Source: CAZJVD01 sp964549505
GTDB lineage: Bacteria > Bdellovibrionota > UBA1018 > CAZJVD01
NCBI GenBank assembly: GCA_964549505.1
Contig: CAZJVD010000021.1
Location: forward strand, 1 to 41,567
Reading direction: 5' to 3'
DNA: 41,567 nt
Shown: one piece after another, positions 8,522-16,959 of the stretch
Position numbering within the stretch: the first letter of the stretch is position 1
Layout of the letters: every line of letters starts with the position of its first letter
Position numbers and translations under genes: made by a program
Notes under the pieces: model-generated
Databases searched by the model: none
What the model was told of the DNA's origin: nothing
What the model saw: the letters and a program-made list of their open reading frames with translations, nothing else

Positions 8522-10066
8522 TTGGATTTCATGAAGCTCAGACTTGGGGACCATCACTTAGAAACCTCGGCTGCTGCGGTGCTGGTAACCCGCTTAGCTG
8601 GAGTTATTACCCATGCCGCAGCTTCAGGACTCGTTCAGCCTAGCGATTTGGATGAGATTCAGTTCGGTCGTACAGAGACGGATCTCCCGATTCCCAAGCG
8701 ATGGGAAACAAGTCAGGCCCATCGCGAGCTCGTTCAGCGTCTTCGAGCGATATACGAGTTTCACGGCATGGAGCTGTTCGGCGAATTGAATCACCCGGAG
8801 GACGACACGGAACTGGACGAAAGGATTCTTGATGAGTTTTCTGATGAAATCGAATGGTTCGACGAGCGAATGCGCGATCTTCGGGGCGCATTGACTCGAC
8901 ACGCGAACAAAAACGTAGTCGAGCTGTCCGTAGGGATGGAGTATCGGCGGTCTAAACTTGGTGGAGGCAGCCCAGAAGCAGGGCATGACCGAGTGGTTGC
9001 CATTGTTCCGCTCAGTGACGGAAGAACATTTGCGGCGGTGATGGGAGACCTGTTCGTTGACTTTTACGATGTTGAAACGGATCGATGGCTGAGTGGACAC
9101 TTGGGCTCCCCCGTCCGCCGTTCGTTGAATCAGGGTTTCTTGGGCGCGGTCGCGGTAAAGGACGGCGAGTATGATGCCGTGCTTGTCTTCAGCCAGGACG
9201 GAGTTCAAAGCGTTTCAATGAAAAACGGAAAACCGAATGTCATTGGAAAACCCAGTGAGTATGATTCGATTTTAGCCGTGAGCGCTGAAGACAGCCGTTC
9301 GATCTGGATAGCGACCTCTCTTGCTAAGAAAGGCGGACGTGGCCTGGTCACAGGCTACGAAACACGCATCGAGAACTGGGCGTGGGATAGTTCGCGATCC
9401 CAAATGAGCGTAAGACACGGGTTTTCGCTGACTCCGCCACTGTCTGTCCATGCCATTCAAGAGATAAAAACTTCGAGTGGGCAAGAGGTCGTCGCGTTGA
9501 GTGTTGCGGCGGATCGCCAACTCATCGATCAGATCTGGTTTTATGAAAAGGAAACGGGAAAGAGATTGGATCGCACAATCCAGTTGGCTGGACTGGGTAA
9601 CCATCTTGTTCGCGCTCGGCTCGCAGGTGGCCGAGAAGTTCTCCTCGTTGGCAACGATGTTCGCGAGAATGTACTGGCTACAAAGGAGTGTGTTCTTTCG
9701 GCCTTTGATCCGGACACTGGAGAGCCGTCTCCTGACTGGGCTGACTACACATGGCCTACTAGAGAAGGCGATAGTCTAAAAATAGGAAAGCCCTCATTGG
9801 TAAAGTCTAGTGCGGGCGAGGATCTTATAGCTGTCCCCGTTTTTTCTTTGAATGAGTCCTTTGCGCCGTATATTCAACTGTTTCATGCTGTCACTGGATC
9901 GCCGTTCGGAGAAAGAATCGAGGTGCCCGCAGCAAAAGGATATCTCGCATCCCCTTGGTTTCGTCGGGACCCAACACCATCGGAGCGCGTGTTTGTCGTA
10001 GGCGGAGCGCACTCGATCGTTAAAGTGCCGGCGCTCGGGCTGGTGTCTGGAGTCGCGACGTGGTAG
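8522..10066 (+). CDS. C-terminal part of the interrupted gene: helical region plus propeller-like repeats
   Basis: The open frame begins in phase immediately after TAA 8483-8485. The earliest usable starts are TTG 8522 and ATG 8531, neither with a clear ribosome site. The first ~140 residues are helical and acidic. From about residue 155 there are repeated blade-like units, for example VVAIVPLSDGRTFAAVMGD, YDAVLVFSQDGVQSVSM, VVALSVAADRQLIDQIWFYE and VLLVGNDVRENVLA. Several end in an F/Y-(D/E)-x-x-TG turn, as in WD40/PQQ-like beta-propellers. There is no signal peptide in this half, whereas the segment before the stop has one, so expression alone would leave it cytoplasmic. The function is unknown, and the propeller assignment is inference from repeat spacing. 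Confidence 0.55.
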   Translation: MDFMKLRLGDHHLETSAAAVLVTRLAGVITHAAASGLVQPSDLDEIQFGRTETDLPIPKRWETSQAHRELVQRLRAIYEFHGMELFGELNHPEDDTELDERILDEFSDEIEWFDERMRDLRGALTRHANKNVVELSVGMEYRRSKLGGGSPEAGHDRVVAIVPLSDGRTFAAVMGDLFVDFYDVETDRWLSGHLGSPVRRSLNQGFLGAVAVKDGEYDAVLVFSQDGVQSVSMKNGKPNVIGKPSEYDSILAVSAEDSRSIWIATSLAKKGGRGLVTGYETRIENWAWDSSRSQMSVRHGFSLTPPLSVHAIQEIKTSSGQEVVALSVAADRQLIDQIWFYEKETGKRLDRTIQLAGLGNHLVRARLAGGREVLLVGNDVRENVLATKECVLSAFDPDTGEPSPDWADYTWPTREGDSLKIGKPSLVKSSAGEDLIAVPVFSLNESFAPYIQLFHAVTGSPFGERIEVPAAKGYLASPWFRRDPTPSERVFVVGGAHSIVKVPALGLVSGVATW

Positions 10067-10094
10067 CGAGCCAGTAGAGTCAGGTAAGGGATGT

Positions 10095-11417
10095 ATGGGT
10101 ATTAGTAGACATTTTATATTTATAATCGTGGTGACCGTTTCTGGAGTGAGTGCCGATCACGCTCGGGCAGCTGGTGAGTCGCCACCCGGTGCGAATGACT
10201 GGGATGATCCGAGTGCACTCAGGCTGCGTCAGGCGTTTTGTGGTGAGGGCGCGGACAGCTCCGAAGGCACGACCCAATGTTTGCTGCAGTTTGAGTATGT
10301 TTCCGGGCACGAAATCGGAGTTTCGAATGCGGATGACCCGTCGATAAGACCCTTTAGCTTCCCACGTGCTCTGCGAGGTGAGGTTGGACTTCCGGAGCTT
10401 GTCTGGGGCGACCAGGACGGAAGTTCGGGTCGTGTCGTGCGACGACGTGTCGTTCAGCCGAAAGGAATTGATCTCGAGTCGCAAGTCTTTTTCTGGGGCA
10501 GTCGAAGCGAAGGATTTTTCCAATTATACGTTCTTGGTATGAAGGGTATGGACGCTTTGCGCGCCAATCGTCGTGGTACGGGGAACGACTTGCATCTCGA
10601 TGTTTACGATCCAAGGATTGTACACCTCGATCGTGAGGATGGTGATGGTGCGTGGTCGACCGGAGTACGCGTTCGTATCGTGCGTAACGAAGCTTGGATG
10701 TTCGGTCAACCCATTGTCCCGGGTGCAGTCTCAAGATCTTTCAATCCTAACTCAGAGCGGGAAGAGTTTTCGCCCACTCTCATGCGACTGAGCGAAGCAA
10801 AGCTTAACGCTCTCGAAACTGAAATTCGTCAGCAACGGGTTCCGCTTTTTCCTATGCCGAGAGGTCGGGTCTTTGGAGAATTCTACGAAGTTTCGGATCC
10901 ACGGAACGTGGGGGTTGGGAAAACTGAGACTCGTTATGTCTACATGGACCGCATGCGGTCTGATAGGTTTGATTCCCCAACAGGTGGGCAGACGCTTCGC
11001 GTGTTTTACGGTCCATTGCGTCGTATGCACGAAAAGAAAATCGTTGATCAAACACTGACTGGACAGGGCGGTATGAGACTCGTGTTTGGAAGTGGAGAGA
11101 TCCTAGTTCGGACAGGCGAGCTCCATGCGCTGGTTACAAGTTGGTTTCCGTACAATCCCAGTAAGAACGTGCATGGCGCAGATCAAAAACTAACGCTTGT
11201 TCGCTGGGGGCCAGACATGCGGCCGTTTTATCGAGCCCTCCTGACACAAGAGGGGTTTGGATTTAGTGATGAGCTCGCTCAATCTCAATGGGTGACACCC
11301 GGTGATCTATTCTTCCCCGCCAGAACTCGGTCGTTCTGGGCATATGCGAGAGACGTTGTAAAAAGGCTGCGTTTTAAAAGAGCAGATTGCAACCGCTCGG
11401 TCGAAGGGCTTCAATGA
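10095..11417 (+). CDS. Secreted protein of unknown function
   Basis: A 440-residue product with a signal peptide (MGISRHFIFIIVVTVSGVSA, likely cleavage near HARAAG). The ribosome site AAGGG is four bases before ATG 10095. The rest is a soluble beta-rich protein with frequent Arg and Gly and few cysteines. No catalytic motif or family is recognised. It lies 28 bases after the interrupted propeller-like gene, and its stop overlaps the ATG of the next (broken) gene as ATGA, so these genes were probably translated as one operon. Confidence 0.6.
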   Translation: MGISRHFIFIIVVTVSGVSADHARAAGESPPGANDWDDPSALRLRQAFCGEGADSSEGTTQCLLQFEYVSGHEIGVSNADDPSIRPFSFPRALRGEVGLPELVWGDQDGSSGRVVRRRVVQPKGIDLESQVFFWGSRSEGFFQLYVLGMKGMDALRANRRGTGNDLHLDVYDPRIVHLDREDGDGAWSTGVRVRIVRNEAWMFGQPIVPGAVSRSFNPNSEREEFSPTLMRLSEAKLNALETEIRQQRVPLFPMPRGRVFGEFYEVSDPRNVGVGKTETRYVYMDRMRSDRFDSPTGGQTLRVFYGPLRRMHEKKIVDQTLTGQGGMRLVFGSGEILVRTGELHALVTSWFPYNPSKNVHGADQKLTLVRWGPDMRPFYRALLTQEGFGFSDELAQSQWVTPGDLFFPARTRSFWAYARDVVKRLRFKRADCNRSVEGLQ

Positions 11418-11731
11418 TCGGCGGATTGGTAGCTTTCATTTTGTCTTTTCCTGCAGCTCACGCCGCTAACGAGCGATGTGGACACGATCTCTTGTTAGCG
11501 TAGTTTTCAACACACCAGCAGTCTCTGATCGAACTGTCGGATGGAAGATCTGAGTTACCGACCGCATGGTGGGGTGTGGCGATTGATCCGACAGCGGCGA
11601 TCTATCTCTCTGGGCGAGATGCTTTGCCATATTCTGATGGGGCTGCAAGCACAGATTCGGCGCCGCAATGGAATCGATTTCTAATGCGCGTTCTTCCGCC
11701 TGGTTTCAACTACGAGGTTCGGCTTCCCTAG
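11414..11731 (+). pseudogene. Small secreted-protein gene interrupted by one in-frame TAG
   Basis: ATG 11414 overlaps the preceding stop as ATGA. The first 29 codons encode a good signal peptide (MIGGLVAFILSFPAAHA) and a few mature residues. Codon 30 is TAG (11501-11503). In the same frame the sequence stays open for another 75 codons, with protein-like composition (for example LPTAWWGVAIDPTAAIYLSG and FLMRVLPPGFNYEVRLP), and ends at TAG 11729-11731. The simplest reading is a 104-residue exported protein inactivated by a single nonsense mutation. Readthrough cannot be excluded from sequence. No homologous family is recognised. Confidence 0.5.
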
Positions 11732-11745
11732 GGACTTATTCAACA

Positions 11746-11774
11746 GTGACTTACCTGGTCAATCAACATATAAC
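11746..11774 (+). promoter_or_regulatory. Candidate sigma70 promoter for the cytochrome/DUF1501 set
   Basis: GTGACT (11746-11751, containing the TGAC core) lies 17 bases from TATAAC (11769-11774, five of six to consensus). Transcription would begin near 11781, at or just before the possible start codons GTG 11780 and ATG 11786, implying a leaderless or very short-leader message. This fits the absence of a ribosome site there. Moderate support only. Confidence 0.4.
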
Positions 11775-11779
11775 GCTAT

Positions 11780-13480
11780 GTGTTTATGAGGTTGTCCGTG
11801 CGTGCGCTGCCAGTTCTGTTCGCGGCCTTCTTGGTGCTGTCGCTGCCGGCTCTGGCGATGTATGGCCCGCTCGCGACGGGGTTACCGGCGTCGGATACGC
11901 CTAAACAAACTTACCCCAAACAAAGTTACCCCAAACAAAGTTACGAAGAAGCACAGGACATGGCGAAGGTCATGTTTCGGCGTCTCACTGGGGTTCCCAT
12001 TTTCGTATCGGACCCAAGGCTTGGACAGATGGCCGATCTCATTCAAAACGGCCGAGCCCGCGAAGCCGCCGCCATCGCGACGAAGGATCCGGCTTTTTAT
12101 CAGGTCACGGTGAAAAGTTTTGCAGCCGAAATCTCTTCGAGAAGTGAAACTCCCTACATCGGCCTCGATGACATTCAGGCCACTTTCATCGGAACGGTTC
12201 GCGATGAGCTCGATGCGCGATGGCTTCTCAGTGGCAATTATCTTTATCGAGCGAAACCCGAGCTTCAAAGCAAAGTCAGCGTCGAGCCTTCGCGACGAAG
12301 TAATGAGCACTATGAGCAGATTGATCAAAGCCACCTTGATTACCAAGTGGTTCTCGTAAAACAGGAACCGCAATGGCAAGGATACGAAGCGATGCGAAAC
12401 CATGCTGGTGTCATGACCACGCGCGGGTGGGGATGGAACTACGATGCCGGCACAAATCGTAGAGCTGTCCAGTACGCCTTTGATCGTTTTCTTTGTAAGC
12501 CTATCGCAGCTTGGAAAGTGCCGGGTCTCGATGAAAGTGCTGTCGCTCGCGACGTGCCTCGCAATCCCAGCAAGAATCCAGCTATGTTTACCGAGCAGTA
12601 TGAAAAAGTGTTTCGGCAGCAGTGCCTCACATGCCATGGCGGTATCGATCCGATGCGGGACGCGTTTTCGTCGTTGGATTTTTTAAGTGGTGCGCTTGTT
12701 GAGCTTCCGCCCTTTCGTCCGGCTCCAAAATACAAACGTGGATCCAAAGCTTATCCGGAAGGCCATGTCACGCGTGATGACAGTTGGATCAATCCGATTG
12801 CGCCACTTCGTCCTGAGCTCGGCTTCAAGCCGGAGCAAACTCAGGGTCAGGGTGTGCAAGCTTTTGGTGAGATGATCGCGAATGCATCGGCTTTTGGTTT
12901 TTGTATGGCTCAGAGAGTTTTTGAATCAGTCTGCCAGAGAGAGCCGGTCGCGAGTGACAGTGCGCTGATGGATCATCTCGCATCTGACTTTGAGCAAAAC
13001 GGTCACAACTTAAAAAAGCTGTTTGAAGAAACAGCGGTCTCCTCGGCTTGCCTGGAGACGACGGGTGTAAAGACTTTCAGGAGCACGTACTATGCGCTCT
13101 CGCGTGTCTTGGGTGTCCAGCCAACGAAGGAAATCGACGAGTATTTCCAAGCCAATATGACGAGGCTTCCAAAAGATGGACGCATCGAAGAGATATCGGC
13201 GTCGATGCTCCTTGCTGTGAAAGGCTTGGCATCGCTCTACTGTCGAGAATTCACCCGACAAACAGCCCAGGAAAACGAGAAAAGCGCCGATGAAGATAAC
13301 GTCGCTCTTCTCTCCAGTATTTCGCAAAATATTTCCCGGAAAATTTACGGACGAGAACTAACACTCGCGGAGTCAAGAATCGTTGACGGTCTTATGACCG
13401 AAGCATTGAAGTCAGGACGAGATCCGACTTTCGCCGCGTGTACGGCGATGGCGAGCAGTGTGGAATTTCAGGTGCAGTAG
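11780..13480 (+). CDS. Exported CxxCH (c-type heme) protein paired with DUF1501
   Basis: This 566-residue protein has a signal peptide (core LPVLFAAFLVLSLPALA). A c-type heme motif, CLTCH, sits at residues 282-286, followed by GGIDPMRDAFSSLDF. The general plan, a large exported protein with a CxxCH and a C-terminal helical region, resembles the planctomycete-type DUF1588/DUF1592 cytochrome-like proteins that are commonly encoded next to DUF1501 genes, as here. Residues 41-55 are a tiny tandem repeat (PKQTY, PKQSY, PKQSY), from three 15-base units at 11900-11944. The start is GTG 11780 or ATG 11786; neither has a clear ribosome site. Its redox partner and substrate are unknown. The heme motif is seen; the family pairing is knowledge; joint function with the next two genes is inference. 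Confidence 0.7.
   Translation: MFMRLSVRALPVLFAAFLVLSLPALAMYGPLATGLPASDTPKQTYPKQSYPKQSYEEAQDMAKVMFRRLTGVPIFVSDPRLGQMADLIQNGRAREAAAIATKDPAFYQVTVKSFAAEISSRSETPYIGLDDIQATFIGTVRDELDARWLLSGNYLYRAKPELQSKVSVEPSRRSNEHYEQIDQSHLDYQVVLVKQEPQWQGYEAMRNHAGVMTTRGWGWNYDAGTNRRAVQYAFDRFLCKPIAAWKVPGLDESAVARDVPRNPSKNPAMFTEQYEKVFRQQCLTCHGGIDPMRDAFSSLDFLSGALVELPPFRPAPKYKRGSKAYPEGHVTRDDSWINPIAPLRPELGFKPEQTQGQGVQAFGEMIANASAFGFCMAQRVFESVCQREPVASDSALMDHLASDFEQNGHNLKKLFEETAVSSACLETTGVKTFRSTYYALSRVLGVQPTKEIDEYFQANMTRLPKDGRIEEISASMLLAVKGLASLYCREFTRQTAQENEKSADEDNVALLSSISQNISRKIYGRELTLAESRIVDGLMTEALKSGRDPTFAACTAMASSVEFQVQ
11900..11944 (+). repeat. 15-bp tandem repeat, three units, within the cytochrome-like gene
   Basis: Units at 11900-11914, 11915-11929 and 11930-11944. 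The second and third are identical (CCCAAACAAAGTTAC) and the first differs at two positions. The repeat is in frame and encodes PKQ(T/S)Y three times directly after the signal peptide, so unit gain or loss would not shift the frame. Confidence 0.85.
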
Positions 13481-13488
13481 GCGGGGTG

Positions 13489-14937
13489 ATGTCGATGAAG
13501 AATAAGTCGAAGATCATCATCGCCGAAGGACACAGAGCTCCTACGACACGTAGAGATTTTCTAAGGTATGGGATTATCCCGTTCGCTGGTCATGTCCTCA
13601 TGCCTGGTCTGCTGTCCCAGATGCTCATGTCTCTCGTTTCGAAAAATACGTTGGCCGGTCCGCAAACAGAGTCGCAAGGCTACATTCCGTTTCTGGTCTT
13701 TGATATGGCGGGCGGCGCTGCCCTTCCGGGAAACTTTTTAGTTGGAAAATCCGGAGGCCCAGAAGATCTGATTGACTCTTATGAAACCCTGGGCTGGAAC
13801 CCAAGAGCCTCGGGAGCTCTCGATAAGAGCTTCGGTGTTCCCATGTCAAAAAACGATAGCCAGATTTTAGCCGGAATACGGCAAGGCGCCACGCCTCAAG
13901 CTTTAGCGAATCTTCGAATGGGAACATTCTGTCATTTTTCCCAAGATGACACGAGTTCGAACCTGCTTTCTGCTTTGACGCTGGTTTCGCGCGCAGGTCT
14001 TCAGGGGCGCTACTTTCGAAACGGAGTGGGAGCTCGGTACTTTGTCGACGGGGTTCTCTCAGGAAACTCGCTCTCCGGAGGACACTCGGACGGTTCTCTA
14101 AAGGACTCGCAGTACAAGCCTCTGTTTGTTCAGACTGCGCTCGATATTCAGGGGAGTGTGAGCCATGGTCCGGCGTTTGACAGATTTTCAGATGATGAAA
14201 TCAGATCCGTGAGCCGTGCCATCTCCGACCTAAGTGCTGAGCAGATGAAAAAGCTTGGAAAAATGAAAGGCGGTGAAGCGCTTACTCAGATCGCAGGCCG
14301 TAGTTATCAGGCGACCTTACCTTACGGAAAAACCGTTGAAGCACTCGATGCACGAAGGGATCAGAACGTCGCCGAGGTCTATCAGTTAAATCAGAATGCT
14401 GGTTTGAGCGGCGACAATCAAGTATTTGGTTCGATTGCTTACAACGTGCTTCAGGGTCATACGGGTCCGGGTGCGATTACCATTGGAGGTTGCGACTACC
14501 ACGCTCCGATGAAGCCGGAAGTCGGACAGCAGAAGGATTTTGAGATGGGTCTGCAGATCGGTCGAGCCGTGGAGCTCGCGTATCGGTTGAAAAAACCGCT
14601 CTTCTTTCAGCTTGTAACGGATGGTGGCGTGGCTTCGTTGCCCGGCACGAGAATTTGGAACTCTGACTCCAATGTCAGCGGCCTTACCGTTGTCGGTTAT
14701 TACAATCCAAACAGTGTGCCTCAGCAGCGACGCTTTCAGGTGGGCGAGTATAACAACGTTGGAACCGTCAACCAGGATAACGCACTCGTGGGTGGAGACG
14801 TTGATACAGCTCCGAGTCGAGTAGCGGATGCTGTGCTGGTAAACTATCTCTCGGTCTGCGGAAAGACCGGCGAGTACGAAAAAGCGGGTCGGCAAATGTT
14901 TAGAACTGCCGAGCTGGATTCGGTTTTGATTTTCTGA
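13489..14937 (+). CDS. DUF1501 family protein, Tat-exported
   Basis: The 482-residue product has a twin-arginine signal: TTRRDFLRYG at residues 19-28, then a hydrophobic stretch to about residue 50. Together with the neighbouring CxxCH gene it matches DUF1501, an alkaline-phosphatase-superfamily-like family usually found beside DUF1588/DUF1800-type genes in planctomycetes and other Gram-negative bacteria. Visible features include FDMAGGAALPGNF, HFSQDD, ITIGGCDYHAP and FQLVTDGGVAS. The start is ATG 13489, eight bases after the upstream stop; ATG 13495 is an alternative. Tat export implies it folds, perhaps with a metal, before transport. Its substrate is unknown. Confidence 0.8.
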   Translation: MSMKNKSKIIIAEGHRAPTTRRDFLRYGIIPFAGHVLMPGLLSQMLMSLVSKNTLAGPQTESQGYIPFLVFDMAGGAALPGNFLVGKSGGPEDLIDSYETLGWNPRASGALDKSFGVPMSKNDSQILAGIRQGATPQALANLRMGTFCHFSQDDTSSNLLSALTLVSRAGLQGRYFRNGVGARYFVDGVLSGNSLSGGHSDGSLKDSQYKPLFVQTALDIQGSVSHGPAFDRFSDDEIRSVSRAISDLSAEQMKKLGKMKGGEALTQIAGRSYQATLPYGKTVEALDARRDQNVAEVYQLNQNAGLSGDNQVFGSIAYNVLQGHTGPGAITIGGCDYHAPMKPEVGQQKDFEMGLQIGRAVELAYRLKKPLFFQLVTDGGVASLPGTRIWNSDSNVSGLTVVGYYNPNSVPQQRRFQVGEYNNVGTVNQDNALVGGDVDTAPSRVADAVLVNYLSVCGKTGEYEKAGRQMFRTAELDSVLIF

Positions 14938-14944
14938 GGTACGC

Positions 14945-16876
14945 ATGAAGGATTCAAATGCCCCAGAGACTGCCGAGAAAAGGACCAAGAAAGGAATCGC
15001 GACCATGATGGCGCTTGGGATTCTTCTGAGTTTTTCTGGACCGTCTCCATCCTTCGCGCAAGTTCCTGTCAATCAGGTGGGTTCTGACGACGAAAAAGGA
15101 TTCGAAGCATTCAAAAAAAATGTTCATCCGTTGCTTCTGCAACACTGTGCTTCGTGTCACTCACCGTTGGGTCCAGGTCCTGCGCATTCTGTAGCGGACG
15201 CAAGGGCCAGTTACGTTGCGATCAAGAGAGATTACATGCCGAATTTTGCGGATCTGAGATCTTCGAAGCTTGTCGTCGAGGGCCTGCGCTCGGATATGGC
15301 TGGAGACACGCTGACGCCGGAAAAGTGGCTTGAGGCGCTTCAAAACTGGTGGGACGAAGGCGAGAACACGATAGCTTCTTCGGATGTCGCGGTTAGTTTT
15401 TTAGCGGACAAAAAGAAGGTGACGCCGCAGAAAATCCCGGCGCTTCCTCAAGACGGTAGCTTTACGACGATGAGATGGGAGCTTGAAGAGGTCGACTCTG
15501 GTCTCAAAGGCGTTCGATTCGAGGTTGAGATTCAGCGCTTTGCTCAGGGAGATGGAGGGTCTCTCGGAGCTTATCGGTTGAGGAATCCAAGACTCGCTCT
15601 CGATCCTGGTACCGATTTTCTTGCGGGAACTGAGCCGGTGATCGAAGTAGAAGGCGTTCATCTTGTTCTGAATGGGGTTTGGAATTCGATGGCCAGTTCG
15701 TATGGGAGTATACGGACGACCGTTTCGCCGAGTGGGCCCGGAGATCTGTCGAGGCGGGTATTGTCGCGTTCTCATCAGATCGTGCTTGCGCGAAAAGATG
15801 TGCCGAGCGGTGAACGAGTAGACGAGATCGGCTTTGCGTTTACGAGGATTGCGCGCGTGGCGTCCGCGACGAACTTGTTACAGGATGAACTTGACGGTGG
15901 ACCGGCGGGCGCATCGGGCGAGCAGATCGATGCCGCGCTGGCCAGGATTACAAACGCAGATTTGAAGGGATTTGGTGGCGCATTCGGCGGTGCGTTCGAC
16001 GAAACCCGAGTTGGAAAAGCAGCTCGTTTCGTTACGTTAAGCGCGTCGCCCGAGCGTCCTATCGAGTTCGAGATGGGCAGTCCGCCAGGTATGGGCGATG
16101 TTTTTCTCAGTGAATATCGGCATCGAGTGAGGTTGACTCAAGGTTTTGAAGTTCAAATCACCGAGGCAACCCAGCTCCAGTGGTATCTCGTGATGCCGAA
16201 GGTTTCGAATCTTACGCCGTCGTACTTTAGAGATCGATCCCAGTGCGATGAGGGAAGCTACCCTACGCAGAAGGAGCTCGACGACGGAATGCCACCGATG
16301 TGTAAGCATCATCCTGTTGAACAGGTATCGTGGGAGGATGTGTGCGGAAAAATCAGGCCGGAAAACGGCGAAAAATGCGGCGATCGAGACGGTTTTATTA
16401 AGCGCCTCAACACACTTCAGTCAGATTATGACTACAATCTCCTGACTGAAGCTCAGTGGGAGTATGTCGCTCACGCCGGACTTCCGTCCGAATATGCTTA
16501 CGGATGGGGAAATGACTTTGATGACCAGCAGGCTTGGTATGTGGGGAACTCCGCTGAAGGAACTCAGGGTGCAAGAACTCATGCCGTGGCGACACGAGTT
16601 CCAACGGTCTCGCCGCAAGATGATGCTGAAGAGATCTACGATATTGCCGGAAATGTTTGGGAGTGGGTGCAGGATTCTTACCGAGAGTATCGCGAGGAAT
16701 TTGCCATCGACCCTCAAAGTGACGTTCCCGGCAGCGGTCACCGTGTGTACCGCGGCGGCGCTTGGGATTACGCGGCGATCGGCTGCCGTGCGGCCGGGCG
16801 TTACTACAGTCCTCCGCGCGAAAGCAGTTCTGGCACTGGTTTTCGTCTGATGAGAAGACTGCGGCGAGCGACGTAA
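14945..16876 (+). CDS. Exported c-type heme protein with C-terminal FGE/sulfatase-modifying-factor domain
   Basis: A 643-residue protein. The N-terminus is a signal sequence (core ATMMALGILLSFSGP, cleavage near SFA). A cytochrome-like region follows with CASCH at residues 68-72 (HPLLLQHCASCH). The middle part (about 160-340) is beta-rich. From about residue 365 comes an FGE-sulfatase fold: EFEMGSP, VEQVSWEDVC, YNLLTEAQWEYVA, AYGWGNDFDD, DIAGNVWEWVQD, YRGGAWDY and GFRLMRR. The cysteine pair of aerobic formylglycine-generating enzymes near the C-terminus is not present in the usual place (RYYSPPRESSSGTGFRL), so a binding rather than sulfatase-activating role is likely. It starts seven bases after the DUF1501 stop and completes the three-gene set. 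Confidence 0.8.
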   Translation: MKDSNAPETAEKRTKKGIATMMALGILLSFSGPSPSFAQVPVNQVGSDDEKGFEAFKKNVHPLLLQHCASCHSPLGPGPAHSVADARASYVAIKRDYMPNFADLRSSKLVVEGLRSDMAGDTLTPEKWLEALQNWWDEGENTIASSDVAVSFLADKKKVTPQKIPALPQDGSFTTMRWELEEVDSGLKGVRFEVEIQRFAQGDGGSLGAYRLRNPRLALDPGTDFLAGTEPVIEVEGVHLVLNGVWNSMASSYGSIRTTVSPSGPGDLSRRVLSRSHQIVLARKDVPSGERVDEIGFAFTRIARVASATNLLQDELDGGPAGASGEQIDAALARITNADLKGFGGAFGGAFDETRVGKAARFVTLSASPERPIEFEMGSPPGMGDVFLSEYRHRVRLTQGFEVQITEATQLQWYLVMPKVSNLTPSYFRDRSQCDEGSYPTQKELDDGMPPMCKHHPVEQVSWEDVCGKIRPENGEKCGDRDGFIKRLNTLQSDYDYNLLTEAQWEYVAHAGLPSEYAYGWGNDFDDQQAWYVGNSAEGTQGARTHAVATRVPTVSPQDDAEEIYDIAGNVWEWVQDSYREYREEFAIDPQSDVPGSGHRVYRGGAWDYAAIGCRAAGRYYSPPRESSSGTGFRLMRRLRRAT

Positions 16877-16959
16877 TCGGCAGTGACAGTTTTGACAATC
16901 GTTCGCGCGATGAGTTGCAGCTCCCTGGTCGGGTTATGTTCGCGACGTGAGGAGGCCGC

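Noticed and set aside
11900..11944. CRISPR-like repeat
   Set aside because: Three contiguous 15-base in-frame units without spacers; an ordinary coding tandem repeat. No CRISPR array was seen anywhere in the window.
11882..12637. Long minus-strand open frame (about 250 codons) opposite the CxxCH gene
   Set aside because: The plus-strand frame has a signal peptide and heme motif and is part of a coherent gene set; the opposite frame has no domain or ribosome site and is a shadow.
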